DNA of 64,000 bases, from positions 7,918,028-7,982,027 of the forward strand of contig JAJEKV010000034.1 in the NCBI GenBank assembly GCA_021234155.1, read 5' to 3'. A program made the position numbers and the translations under genes. Positions within the stretch are counted from its first letter, which is position 1. Each line of letters opens with the position of its first letter. The notes below the pieces were generated by a model. It had not been told where the DNA came from and did no database searches. It saw nothing but the letters and a program-made list of their open reading frames with translations. Below, in pieces: positions 12,378 to 23,593 of this stretch. Source of the stretch: Isoetes taiwanensis (taxonomy: Eukaryota; Streptophyta; Lycopodiopsida; Isoetales; Isoetaceae).

Positions 12378-12804
12378 TGTTGAGGATGTTGATATGTTGC
12401 AAAACCATTATATTATAGTGTTCATTGAATATTCATAGCAAAAGTAATGGTTCAATGGTTTGCAATATATTATTTGAACGGTTTTATGAATAACCCTAGA
12501 TCCTAGCTCGGTGAACAGTGTCACCGGCCAGGTGGAAACAAAAGCAAGCATCTAGCAACCGACTAGATGATTCAAGGGGTAAGATACTGGGATTGCCGGA
12601 ATTCGGTGATCCCCAAGAATATATAAACAGAAATTCATGATGTACAGTTATATGTATGAATCGAGATATTGAGTTGAAGTTTCGACATCTGCTTATGAAT
12701 ATTTTCCTTGTATTTCATATGTTTAGTTGTGTAACTTGATTCTGTGTGTGACATTGTTTATTTCCAATTGCTTTAGCAAATTCAAGGTCTAAGTTAAACT
12801 TACA
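12378..12804 (+). repeat. 3' LTR of C1
   Basis: It is a near-identical copy of 7775-8193, starting TGTTGAGGATG and ending AACTTACA, with an extra TATAAACA-like octamer around 12621. Confidence 0.95.
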
Positions 12805-14389
12805 TCCTTCCCATGGCGACTCCATTACAATGGAAAGACCCTCTGTCTGACTCGGACTACTCGTGATGGCCAAGTGCCCGGATGAAGGACACGGAGCCTC
12901 ATTTGTCCCACGCCTTCTATGAGAATCCTATATAGCAGAAGCGTATATACATATTAGCACCTGGCAACAATACAAATAAATAATATACTACCACAAAGGG
13001 TGGCCCATCATCATCAATACGAATAACACCAGAATACCAACATAGCAAAGGAAATGCACCGTAAATGAGGATTCTACCCCGGGCTCAGACTCATGGGGGT
13101 CAACTAACAGCCAAGGCCTCTGGATAATAGCAGACAGAATAATGACTATGGCATTGGCTGGCATTGAACAATGGCTAGAGTAGTCCACTCCATTCGCCCC
13201 TCTTGTGCACACTTTGCAGATAGGTTGAATCATGCTATGGCGTGGTTGTAGCCTTCCGAAGACGCAATCTCATGGAATCACCCTATGAGACTACTACTGG
13301 TTACATCTCCCCAGGTCCGATGAGGCAGGGAAGGGATGAATCCCCTCCAGAATCACAATGGTTCTATGGGTGTGCTAGAGGATACGTGCCACTAGGTGCA
13401 CACGCATCCGTACCCGACTTTAACCCCCTAAAATCCATGGGCCGCCTCGGCACACCCATCGAGCCCAGAACGTCCCTATAGGCACGTATCCTGTGACCCA
13501 GGAGGTATCAGACCCATACCCGGCCCCAATGCAAGGACCCACTATAAGCCTAGCACACTATAGGAGCCCTAGTAACCACGCTCAGCAAGGCTCTGCCCCC
13601 ACTTCACCAGTTGTGTCCATTATTTGGTGTTGAACCACATCATAGCATCCACAGCCTGGTGCGTCCTTGTCCACAGGCCGCATTTAATGGGATCTAAGGG
13701 GTTCTAGCTAAGAGCATATCTAATCCTAGATGGCCTTTAGGTCTCTACCCCCTTTTTACCCATACAACACAGGAGGAATAGAAAGAGAGCATTCATATCT
13801 GATAGATCCATCATAATCTCATTTAGAACATAAAACAGAAAGACTAATCATCCTCTAACAAGCGAGGGTTAGTTCCTAACTAGAATCTCAAGCTAACTAA
13901 GCCTACTAACCGATATCTGAGCTAGATCTCCCATCTCTCAGGTTCTCCATGCCCTACTAGTTGAATAAGTTCCTCCTCCTCCAATTGCCCCCAAATTGAA
14001 TTGGGGCAAATTAGGGGTGGAAACCCCAATTTGGATGTCCTAAGTTAGCAACTCTCCCTTGGCCAATCGATTTGGGCCAAGTGTCAATGCTAAATTACTT
14101 ATTATTAAGTAATTTAGTAATTTATCCTTTTTAATATTAGTCTAAGCCCTAAATTCGAATTAGGGTTTAGGGTTAGGTTTCCCCCTTAATATTTAATGAG
14201 TTAACGTAGCCAACCTTAGCTTATGAATAATTAATATGCCATTGATTATTTATAGTGACATGTCATGTATTTATACACAAAAAGGCATATAAATACGTGA
14301 ACACACAAGGCAGAAAACACCTCCATGAAAACAAAGCAAACAAACAAAAAGAAAAAAAATAACTAATTTGGAAGTAGGCAGATAGGGAT

Positions 14390-16740
14390 GCATGGGACAT
14401 TAGAAGCAAGAGAAGATGAAACAATCAAAGTAGGAGCTCGAGAGAATGCCGATGACCTGCAATAGCATTATGAGGCTATAAATAGAGCCAACATGAATAG
14501 GCGTTCTCATCCAAAGAATGTTGGTATTACTTTATTATAGTGGTCTCAAGTAAGGAATGATATAAAACACTGGTGAGATGTATGATGACCAATCCACAAT
14601 TCTTCAAGGACGGCGTGATCAAATGCATGATGGAGAGCTAGGTTGATGAGATACGTGGCTGTGGAGATTGCTTTCCCCAAAAAATGCATGGGAATGTGCA
14701 TGGAGGAGAGGAGACATGCGCCATCTCTAATAATGTGTGATTAGCTCTTTCTATATGGCCATTTTGTTCAGAGCAATAAGGGGTAGACAGTTTGTGATGG
14801 ACGCCAAATTGGGCACAAAGATTATGGTAAAGAAGAGCGATAATTTCTCCTCCACCAATCAGTGCAAAGAGTGCGTATGGGAGCAGCAGTGAAGTCTCAT
14901 AACGAATCTTGAAGGAGTAGAAAAACTGAAATGTATCTTTCTTGGTCTTCAAGAGATATGTAAAGAGCTTGCGGGAGTAATTGTCAAGGAGCACGAAGAT
15001 ATACTTAGCACCATTCATAGTGGGATAATAGACAGGACCAACAAGATCAGCATGGATGAGTTCGAGGCGGGTTGATGCGCAAGAAGGAGATAAAGGAAAA
15101 ATAGCACGAGTAACTTTGTATTGGAGGCAAGCATTGTAAGACTGTGTGGATTTGGGACGAGAAATGAGGTGGCCGGATTTGACAAGATATTGGATGCGAG
15201 TAGAAGTTCAAATGGCCAAGTCGATGATGTCAAAGAACAAAGGATCCAAGATCTAAGTTGAGAAAAGCATGTTCTTCCAACTGAAGATGGTAAAGGTTAT
15301 CGGATCATTTGCCAACAAGAATATTTTGGTGTTGGCTGTCAAGAATATGACATCAATTCTTATGAAATTTCACCTTGATGCACCTCCATCTGTTATCTGA
15401 CTTATAGAGATCAAATTCTTAGTTAGTCCAGGAAAATGTAATACATTGCAAATATATACCTTGGAGCTATTTGGAAGTAGGAAGGAAACAGTACCAATGC
15501 CAATTCTTGATTGATGTGAATCATCACCTATGCGCACTATTCTTGGTGGTGAGAGAAGCTCATAAGAGATAAAATAATGTTGATATGGAGTCATATGTGA
15601 GATTGTTCCTGAATTACCAAGAGATATCATTATGTGCAGAGTTGAGAAAACTATAACTTGAAAATAGATATTTGGATTCAGCATCTGGAATGGTCAGGTT
15701 ATCTACAATAGTGAGATTGTTGCGCTCTTCTTGAGGAGTTTTGTGAGAAGTAGGTGCAATACGGACAACAGGTTGATGAATTGGAGGAAATGGAGAATGA
15801 ATAGGTTGTTGATGGAGTGGAATAGGCAACAACGGTGTGCTGATAATAGTAGAGCACTCTTTAGCATAGTGTCTGAAAAGCTAGCAACGATAACATTGGA
15901 TTTTTGGATTTTTCTGCTCTTGGCCTACGTGGATGGAAAGGATTGGACGAATTGGACTGAGGCTTCTTGGCATTTGCAAATTGCAAGGAGTCTTCTTGCG
16001 TAGATGGAACCTTAGTCTTGTGCAGAGACTCCAGTCTGATACGATCTATGGTGTCTTCAAAATTGAATTCGTCAACTTTTCCTTCAAGAAAAGTAACGAG
16101 ACTGATGTAAGAAATAGACATGCTATTCAATAGGATACAAACCTTTTCATCTTCAGAAATGGAAGCTCATGTGGCAGCCAAGTCATCCAAAATATCTTTC
16201 ATATTTCTGATGTGAGCATCAACATCGTCCCTTTCATGCATTTCAAAATCATGCAACTTTTTGCAAAGGAGAACTTGATTAACTGCTGTGGCAGAGTAAT
16301 ACCGCTTGGTTAGAATTGTCCATGTGTCTCTTGCAGTAGCAGCATCTTTGACCAACTTGCCTACAGTGTCCCCAAGACTAATACAAATAAGTATTCGGGC
16401 CTTGAGATTTTGACCTTTACCAATGGCTGGGGCATCATCCCCTTGCACACTTTTCACCATCGTCACCAAGTTTTTTCTCAAAATTCTTGGGATCCATCAG
16501 ATGCCAGAGATCATTATCTTGAAGAATCATCTGCATTTGCCATTTTCAGAGATGAAAATTCTTGCCATCAAACGTCCATCATCCTCCAGCCTGGTTGGCT
16601 ACCGGCAGTGCCAGTGATGAAGTATATGAGACAGAGAAGAAAAAAAAGAAAAGGGGGGAAAGAAGAAAGAGATAGAAGAATGGAAAAGATTTTTTTTTTT
16701 TGTTTGGAGTGCGGTTTAGACGGTTTCACTTAGCTTATCG
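14390..16740 (-). pseudogene. Copia family C2, gag to integrase, truncated
   Basis: On the minus strand, reading down from 16740, are the gag UBN2-type domain (16481-16167: CKKLHDFEMHERDDVDAHI, NMKDILDDLAA), more gag (16130-15861), a CCHC-like remnant near 15880, the protease to pre-integrase region (15684-15370: SGTISHMTPY, VLHFPGLTKNLISISQI) and the integrase core (15018-14638: YIFVLLDNYSRKLFTYLL, STPYCSEQNGHIERANHTLL). RT and RNase H are absent; recognisable coding fades out around 14400-14580. Frames change several times. It belongs to the same family as the fragment at 5638-6674 because their LTRs match. Confidence 0.85.
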
Positions 16741-16752
16741 TTGGCCCATAAC
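16741..16752 (-). promoter_or_regulatory. Primer binding site, probable half-tRNA (initiator Met anticodon region)
   Basis: Immediately after the C2 LTR end (CTTCA) the minus strand reads GTTATGGGCCAA. GTTATGGGCC is complementary to GGCCCATAAC in the anticodon stem-loop of plant initiator Met-tRNA, the same kind of internal priming known for Drosophila copia. The more usual TGGTATCAGAGC is absent here. Confidence 0.6.
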
Positions 16753-17629
16753 TGAAGGAAGAAGAAAGAATACAACAGGATTAGAAAAGAAACTGGATTT
16801 ATATTGATATCAGATCAGATGGAATATATCACGTTGGCTTCAAAGAAAGCCAACTAAAAAAGGAACTAAAAAGGGAACACTTGCAGAAGACAACTAGAAG
16901 AATACTTGCAGAAAAGTCGTATTTAATTAAAGTGGGACTCATTCCATTCCCATTTTTTTTCGGAACCCTGTTAATTTACACAAAAAGAAGCACCCCGACC
17001 CGAAAACTGGCCATAATTGGAATTTTTGTCTATTAGTGTGCATCCAAGCTTTTCTTCCAATTTTCTTGGATAGCGTGTCGAGAACAAGAACAATGCAACG
17101 CAAACATGCATTAGACCTATCAAGTTCTAATTGAAAAAGATTCTTAGCTGAACATTTTGGCTCTATTTTCTTAGGTGGGTAGACAATAGATCACAAATTC
17201 CAACAAAAATTATGCAAATTGTTTACTTAATCACCCAAAAATACTAGTTTTGAGATACCTTATATTTATAAATGGGCTCATTACAATATATATTACAGTG
17301 GGTGAAGAGACCATAGTGGTCGTATGGGCACAATCATTACACCCTCTTCACACATGAACCACCTAGTGCAAAGGGCGCGTGGAGCTCTCTCCTAGTCACG
17401 GAGCAACTTACAGACGATAGAAATTTGTATGAGGAGTTCCTTTATGGGCCATGTGCTTGTATGTCCAACTGATGTTACCGCCCTCTTCTCGGCACCTTTC
17501 TTTAATGAACTGATCTTTTCATTGCTCCCAAGCATGTACTATTTGGTCGAGATAAGGACTGCAAGAGACAAAATAAAATTAGTCAAGTGATGCTACATGC
17601 AAAAAAAATAAAATAAAACACAGTTCTTA

Positions 17630-18215
17630 GGGCCATTTTTGGAAAATACAGGCATGAGAAAGGCAGCTCAGAGGGAAAAAACGAGGTTTTAGGTTAGAGG
17701 CCTTTCTCGCCGAAAAAAGGCGTTTCAAAAGCTTAAAAATGCAAGTTTTAGGGGATATTCTTCTAATTCGTGGAGTCGAAAGGCAAAAATTTCAAAAGTT
17801 TAAAACGCAGTTTTATGGAATAGAGGCCTTCGACCAGCGAAGTCGAGAAAGGCAGCCAAAGCCGTAAACGTTAGTTTATAGTCATATCTTTCTCGATCAT
17901 GAAAGTCGAGAAAGGCGTACCAAAGTTAACGCAAGTTTTATGGTTGAGGTCTTTCTCGACCGGGTCGAAAGGAAAGGCTCGATCCATAAAACCTCGTGTT
18001 TTCGCGAGTCCGCCTCTTCGACTCGCGAAGTCGAAAGGCCTTCGACCCCTAAAACTGCGCAAGTGACCGCCTTCTCGACTTTCGAAATGGAAAGGCGCGC
18101 TACAAAGTTTAAAAATGCAAGTTTGAGGGCCTTTCTCGACTCGCAAGTCAAAAAAGGCAACTCAGAGTAAAAAAAGGGCAATTTCAAAGCTCAGAGTCTG
18201 AGAAGGTCGAAAATG
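17630..18215. repeat. ~61-bp hairpin minisatellite
   Basis: About eight or nine degenerate units occur with starts near 17690, 17748, 17810, 17871, 17935, 17997, 18060 and 18119. Most contain CTTTCTCGAC, a short loop and GTCGAGAAAGG, so most units can fold into a hairpin, followed by a GCAAGTTTTA-like spacer. Confidence 0.8.
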
Positions 18216-18219
18216 AGTA

Positions 18220-20340
18220 ACCTTCAAATATCCTATGTATTTTCTATGAAAAAATACCCTCCCCATAAATTTCCTACGTATTTTCCATAAAAAATAGACC
18301 CTCCCTATGTATTATCTAATGGACACATATCCAATGGACCCTCCCCCTTTTTTGTGTCCCCATTTTGTGTCTTGAACCTTCAAAATGGGTTAAACAAGGT
18401 GTAAATTATATCATGATCTACGCAAAGTTAAATTTTTACCTAAGGTCAACGTAAGGTGTAAAATATGATTATACAAGCACACATATAAACACAACCATGC
18501 TATCAATTTGCGACAAAAATTCAAATATTTACATGGGCCGACACTAATAAAATTATAGCCCAATTAATGGTATGTTTATAATATTTTAATGTAACCAGCT
18601 TTTTTTTCCCATTAACCTTAGAAAAATAACCCATTAACCTTAGAAAAAGAACCCATTGTCCACACTATATCACACTCTATTATTATTCTGCTTTTTTCTC
18701 TATCTATCTTAATATTTGGCTTTTTTTTTCTCCCAGCTCTTAAGTTAGAAATTTGAAATTGAAAAGGGGGGGAGATTTTCGAAATTTGAAATTAAAAAGG
18801 GGGGAGATTTGGTACATACCTTTTGAGAAGAAAAAATTTGGAACACTTACGAAATCGTGGCTGGCTATGGCGAACTCTCAAGATCTTGGCTATGGCATGG
18901 AAGCGGAGCTGTGCTATCCAAGAACCATTTCCTTTCATCTGCTGCGTTGCATAAGATCTGTCCTTGAATCCGTGATTCGTATTCCAAAGCCAAGGGAACC
19001 AGTTTTGCACTGCATAAGAAGCTCGGAAGCCAGATTTTCAGAGCCGGATTTCCTGAGCTGAGCCAGATTGGCAAAGCTCGGCTTGAGCCGTGATTACTCA
19101 GAGAGGTTCGGATTCAACAGCAGCAACTTCGGGCTTCCTGCAGGACGGATTCATCCCACAATCAAGATCGGATTTGCTGTCGGACACATCCAGCTTGGAT
19201 CGGATTTAAACGCCACAGTCAGGAACCGGACCTCTGGAGCCAGAATAGCATGCAATCTTGCGCAGGTCGGTTAGCAGGTGCCAGATTCGTTGATGCCAGG
19301 AAAGCTTGCAGAGGTCTTCGGCTTAACCGATCTATAATTTTCGGCCCTCCTTAGAGATATTCAACCCTCGTTTCAGATTAAAACGTCCCCTCTTCCCAAA
19401 TCAGTGCTGTCGGCCCTCATCTATCTGCTCGAACCTGTTCTTTTTTTCCTGAGCCGGATTTCCAGAGCAAGATGCGAGGAGGTCGAGAGCAATTCTGAAG
19501 CGGTCGAGGCGAGGCGAGGATTTCCAAGCCCTTTCTTCATCTGGCATCATCGTATCAGAAGAGCAACTGCCGGTTTCAAAATACCTGTTGTGGCGGCCGT
19601 AGTATAAAAAGAATTCCGATCCGCTGGCAAAAACCGCCTCGACCGTTGTGGCGGACGTAGTCTGATTGAAAAATGTGAAGGAGAGATCAGAAACAGGGGA
19701 ATTATCTGAGGATTTTTAAGCGAAAAGGAGAAGCATAGTCCAGTGGAGCAAGATCCAGTCCAGCAATTTGTTGTAGAGCAAGATCCATCTACCCATTTTG
19801 TATTTCCTTTTGTGCTTTCCCTCGCAACTTTTTGGTCGATCCATGGCTTCCCCTTTAATCCTATCATGCTACAGATGTGGGCTTTGGATTCCTGATGTAA
19901 AATCATTTTGAGAAACTACGTAAAAAAACCACGACCCTTTGATGGATCGATTGCTTTTGATGCCTGCGGAAAACACGGCAAAGAAAAACACAAGAGCGCG
20001 AGTTCCATGGCGTGCTCGTATCCAAAATTCGACCACCAATTTAGCCACAGGTATGCCTCCTTATTCCCCGTTCTCTCATCACAACATAATCTATTTGCAT
20101 TCTTTGATTTGCAGGCATGTTTGTGGAGGCTCCTATTGATCGGATCATTCCGCATCTCACCCATTCATCTCACCCATTCCACGTCTTTTCAAAGAAAATT
20201 TGGCCCTGCCGGAAGTGCCGGCCTTATGCCTTATGCCTTCTCGACTTGTGAGTCGAGAAGATTGAGAATAATAGTATTTAATTTAATACTAGTCATTATT
20301 GATCCAAATCGGCTTGCCCATTCTATACTCATGCCAAAGG
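18220..20340. other. Interior of the TIR element, no gene recognised
   Basis: Several short open frames exist (for example 18753-19061 and 19908-20345) but none resembles a known protein. The segment 19020-19600 is richer in G+C, with repeated GCCGGATT-like words. Confidence 0.45.
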
Positions 20341-20494
20341 AGTAAAAAATTTTGTTGTCATTATATTTAATATAATAATAATTTAGTTTATTAATGTATT
20401 TTTAATATTTATTTATTAATAAAGCTATAGTTATTAATACTTATATATTTATTCATATTTATTATTATTATTATTTATTTTATTTATTATTTTG

Positions 20495-20870
20495 GAAAGG
20501 GTGGGGGGACCCCTTTGCCCCTCCCTCTCCTCTTTTTTATTTATTATTTGGAAAGGTTGGGGGGAGACCCTTGCCCCCCTTTGCCCCAACCTCTCCTCTT
20601 TTGCCCCTTTTGCTCTTCTCTACCCTCCCCTCCTCGTTTGCCTCTTTGCTCTCTCTCCCCCTGCCCCTTCCCTCCCCCCTCCCCCTTTCCCTCCTCCTCC
20701 TTCCAACGTATCCCCTCCCCGTCCTCCTTTGCCCTTCTCTCCTCTCCCCTCTTCTTCCAACTTAGCGCCTTCCCCTCTTCTTCCAACTTAGCCCCTTCCC
20801 CTCTTCAACCTGTGGCCCCTCCCTCCTTCTCCTCCTACCCTTCTCCCCCTCCCCCTGAGATTCGAGAAAA
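20495..20870. repeat. C/T-rich low-complexity tract
   Basis: The plus strand is almost wholly pyrimidine, rich in CCCCTTTGCCCC and CTCCCCCTCC words, with a short internal duplication (TCTTCTTCCAACTTAGC, about 20750-20790). Long apparent reading frames here are composition artefacts. Confidence 0.85.
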
Positions 20871-21114
20871 ATTCCTAAAATTCCCAAAATTCGAGATTTG
20901 TCCCACTTTAATTAAATACGACTTAGAAGAAATAAACTGACCTGGAAGAACTCGATGATGAGCACGTCTTTGATCTTCCTTTTATAGGCTAGGCTTTTGA
21001 AACAGATACTACTATTTTTGGCAACAAGTTTGTGCAATAAAGAAAAGGAATTGAATCAACCCAAATAGCTTCTTTTTAACTCTTTGCATGCTGATCTGGC
21101 TTTGATTCTCAACA

Positions 21115-21444
21115 TGCAATTCCATTATTGAATGCTCACCCACAAAGAAGTTCTATCTGCCATGCAAATATCTAATGTTCGCATCGCAAGGAAATGGCCA
21201 ACTGCCAAAATATTTGCAGTCATTTTGGGCTATCGGAAGCAATTATCGAATTTGAAACAAGATACTTCTAAGTCCCCAAAATCACTTGTCACATGAATAG
21301 TGACGCATCATAGCATGTTTAAGCAGTGAGAATAAACGTGAAGATTGAGTTTTGCATTGGCAATTAGATTTTTTGAAAAACAAATTCTAAAATCTAATCT
21401 TAGATGTGAGGAATATTAAAGAGTTGGATACGGTATGCATTATT
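21115..21444. other. Flank between C2 and G elements, no gene
   Basis: Nothing recognisable lies between the outer edge of the C2 LTR and the G LTR. Confidence 0.5.
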
Positions 21445-22968
21445 TGTGATGTTCCTTACAAAATATACGGCGCCCGGCCGTATTCGTAGGAAATCCCCTG
21501 TCTGGTCCTTCGACCGCACGGGCCCTCTGTCTATCCTGCACTCCAGGGTACCCCTAGTGCGGGAAGGGGACACGAAGGTGTCTTGCACGCCCTTCACCTA
21601 TGGGCTCCTATCACAGCGGAAGCATAAACAACGTCAGAACTAGCAATAACAATATGTCATGTTACCTCGAAGGGTAGCGCATCCACATATCCGTAACTAC
21701 AACAGAGATAAACATATGCCATAAAACATGCGAGCTCCTACCCAAGGCTCAGACTCATGGGGAGGTAGACTGACGGCTAGGCCTCAAGATAGAGCAGACC
21801 GAGTCATAACAATGGCGAGGCTGGCTTGAGACAATGGCTAGAGTTGACCACTCCATCTGCCCCTCCTGTGCATACTTTGCAGATTGGCTAAATCGGGCTC
21901 TGGCATGACTCTAGCCTTCCGGATACACAATCTCATGGCATCACCCATCGAGACTACTCCGGGTTGCATCTCCCCAGTCCGTTGAGGCAGGAAGGGTTGC
22001 ATCTCCCCCTCCTAGGGTCTAGAGGTTCCACGGGCGGCTAGAGAATCGTGGCGACACACGATTCGTCCCCGACTTAACCCCCCAAAACAAGAGCCAGGAT
22101 GTCATCCTGAGAGGCAGTGCGACACCATTGCCCCAGGAGGTGTCGGACCCATGCCTGGCCCACACGAAGTGACAGGCCATAAGCCTAGCCCGCTATGGGG
22201 TCCCCAGTAGCCACGCTCAGCAGGGACCCTCCCTCCCCGTATCTCCTCTAGCCCCGTTATGTTGTGCTGAGTCACACCATAGCCCCCGTAGCCCGGTGGG
22301 TTCCTATGCATAGGCCGCATAATAATAGGAAGTAAAGGGACTAAACTAGGAGCATCACTACGTAATGGCTACTAGGTCTCTACCCCCCTTCCCAATACAA
22401 GAGGAGCAAACATGATCAACCAACATCACATAACATCATATCATGATAATCATCAGAATAACATCTAACCTAATCATACATATCTAACTTACAGTTAGGG
22501 TTTCTTGATTAGGGTTCAAGATGTTGAATAAGGGTTCTAAGATGGCTCTACTCTAGATACAAAATACTAACTCATCTGGAGTGCTAACTTCCAGATGAAC
22601 TACTAAGAACACTACTCCAAATACCTGCTCCCGAAGCACTCCCATGGTCCTCGAAGTGGTCGAAGCCGTGCTCACTCCAAGATCGTACCTCTAGGGTTAG
22701 GGTTTAGGTTAATATAGGTTAGGGTCCACATGGGATGACACGTGGCTCCACGTGGCTCCAGTGGGACATGGCCATGTGGCGGTTGCCCAATAGGATAAGG
22801 CCTTGTGGAAAATGGGCCTTATCCTAAGGTTATCTAAGTTATATACTTAACTTATAGATATGCACCCCTGCCACTTTCTAAGGTATACAAGGCTTACAAA
22901 GTAGACTTGTATAGTGACGGGCCCGAAAATATACGTATTTATAGCGTATATTTCCCTAGAATGTCACA
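21445..22968 (-). repeat. 3' LTR of gypsy-type family G, copy 3
   Basis: On the minus strand it starts TGTGACATTC at 22968 and ends CATCACA at 21445, 1,524 bp long. It shares with copies 1 and 2 the CTTCCGGA, CAATCTCATGG, GAGACTACTCCGG order. Unlike the others it keeps its internal border: a G-rich polypurine tract lies directly upstream on the minus strand. Confidence 0.8.
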
Positions 22969-23500
22969 TTCTCCCCCCAGGATAATGCTGTCCTCAGCAT
23001 TACGCTAAGGTGACGAACCTACACTACCCCTGCAAAACAACATAAGTATACAACTTAGATTTAACTGAAATGATCAACTTCCCATTTAAACAGTTAACAT
23101 GTAATATAGGCTATATTTGTACCCATGCAAAATTATATAGCCTTAACAAGAATACTCCTTATAATAAGTCAAAACATTATCACAAAAGTTATTAAAGTTC
23201 ATAATTTAAGTCTAATTCATGGCTCCCCCATCTCCACATAATGCGCTCCTCCTCGATGCTCCCCTATCACTGGCCTGCACGAGTAGCACATTACGTTAGT
23301 TTAGTTAATAAGTTTGTGGTTTTAGGGGACCACCCCCCTAATTATCTCCTTGAGCCGAACTACTAGCTCAAGGTTACCCTACTACCTTGCACTCGATCAT
23401 GGCCCCATAAGGATTTGAGCTTAAGGACCATTTAAGATGATCCTATCATTGCCCATGATCAAGTGTTACCTCCCCTAGATCGAGGGCGCTTCTGCAAGAA
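22969..23500 (-). mobile_element. 3' internal end of a family-G gypsy element
   Basis: The minus strand reads ...GCATTATCCTGGGGGGAGAA directly before the LTR start TGTGAC, a classic gypsy polypurine tract (22969-22981). The remaining 500 bp show no readable pol domain, so the element is truncated or non-autonomous. Confidence 0.6.
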
Positions 23501-23521
23501 GAAAATAATACAAAAGAAGTT

Positions 23522-23593
23522 GAGTGCATCACGTACATTTCCTAGGAGGTCATCCATTCCAGTACTATTCCGACACAAGGCCAAGCTAAAGCA
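23522..23593 (-). repeat. 5S rRNA-derived sequence, degenerate
   Basis: GAGTGCATCACGTACATTTC, then CTAGGAGGTCATCCATTCCA, GTACTATTC and a CCAAGCTAA block follow the reverse complement of the 3' part of plant 5S rRNA (GGGTGCAACAC, GGGAGGTCACCCATCCCAGTACT, CCAAGCGCGCTTAA) over about 70 bases, with roughly 70 percent identity by eye. It is too diverged and too short to be a working 5S gene. It may be a retrotransposed 5S copy or part of a 5S-carrying element. Confidence 0.55.

Larger units (their letters stand above)
7775..12804 (+). mobile_element. Ty1/copia retrotransposon C1, nearly full length, inactivated
   Basis: The element has two LTRs (7775-8193 and 12378-12804), a primer site complementary to the 3' end of initiator Met-tRNA, gag, protease, integrase, reverse transcriptase and RNase H in copia order, and a polypurine tract. 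The LTRs differ by about ten substitutions plus one 8-bp indel by eye, so the insertion is not recent. Target duplication: TCCCTC on the left against TCCTTC on the right (one mismatch). It lies inside a family-G LTR, so G is older. Coding is broken by stops and frameshifts near 8300, 8590, 10390, 10770 and 11145. Confidence 0.95.
7717..14303 (-). repeat. LTR of gypsy-type family G, copy 2, split by copia C1
   Basis: The LTR occupies 7717-7774 and 12805-14303. Its two parts join seamlessly when compared with copy 1: copy 1 reads AAATACAAGAAATTCCCCTC then CCATGGCAACTCC, and here the second half is moved 5 kb away by the C1 insertion. Both copies carry the CCTATACGATGCTCCCATCG start block. No gypsy coding region, primer site or polypurine tract adjoins, so it is probably another solo LTR. 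Confidence 0.75.
16914..20924. mobile_element. 4.0-kb terminal-inverted-repeat element, no transposase seen
   Basis: The first 25 bp (16914-16938, starting AAGTCGTATTTA) are the exact reverse complement of the last 25 bp (20900-20924). The element splits a C2 LTR, which fixes its borders. A 4-bp AGAA flanks both sides (16910-16913 and 20925-20928) as a possible target duplication. No transposase motif is readable in any frame, so it is probably non-autonomous. Inside are a ~61-bp hairpin minisatellite (17630-18215), a further hairpin of the same kind at 20235-20260, A+T-rich DNA (20340-20490) and a pyrimidine tract (20495-20870). The ends do not match CACTA, and neither 8- nor 9-bp duplications are evident, so I cannot name the superfamily. 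Confidence 0.8.
16753..21114 (-). repeat. 5' LTR of copia C2 (minus copy), split by a 4-kb TIR element
   Basis: LTR sequence occupies 16753-16913 and about 20929-21114, together about 345 bp, close to the 339-bp LTR at 6336-6674. On the minus strand it starts TGTTGAGAATCAAAGCC at 21114 and ends CTTCCTTCA at 16753. The break falls at the same place as an unbroken stretch (about 6510-6525) of the other copy. Confidence 0.85.

Noticed and set aside
1002-14303. G LTR copies 1 and 2 as the two LTRs of one gypsy element
   Set aside because: They share orientation, but the DNA between has no primer site next to the LTR, no polypurine tract and no gypsy pol; it holds unrelated items.
20492-20940. 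Long proline/serine/leucine-rich reading frames
   Set aside because: They come from a C/T-rich low-complexity tract open in several frames at once.
23522-23593. A functional 5S rRNA gene
   Set aside because: Only part of 5S is present, with many mismatches and no intact internal promoter.
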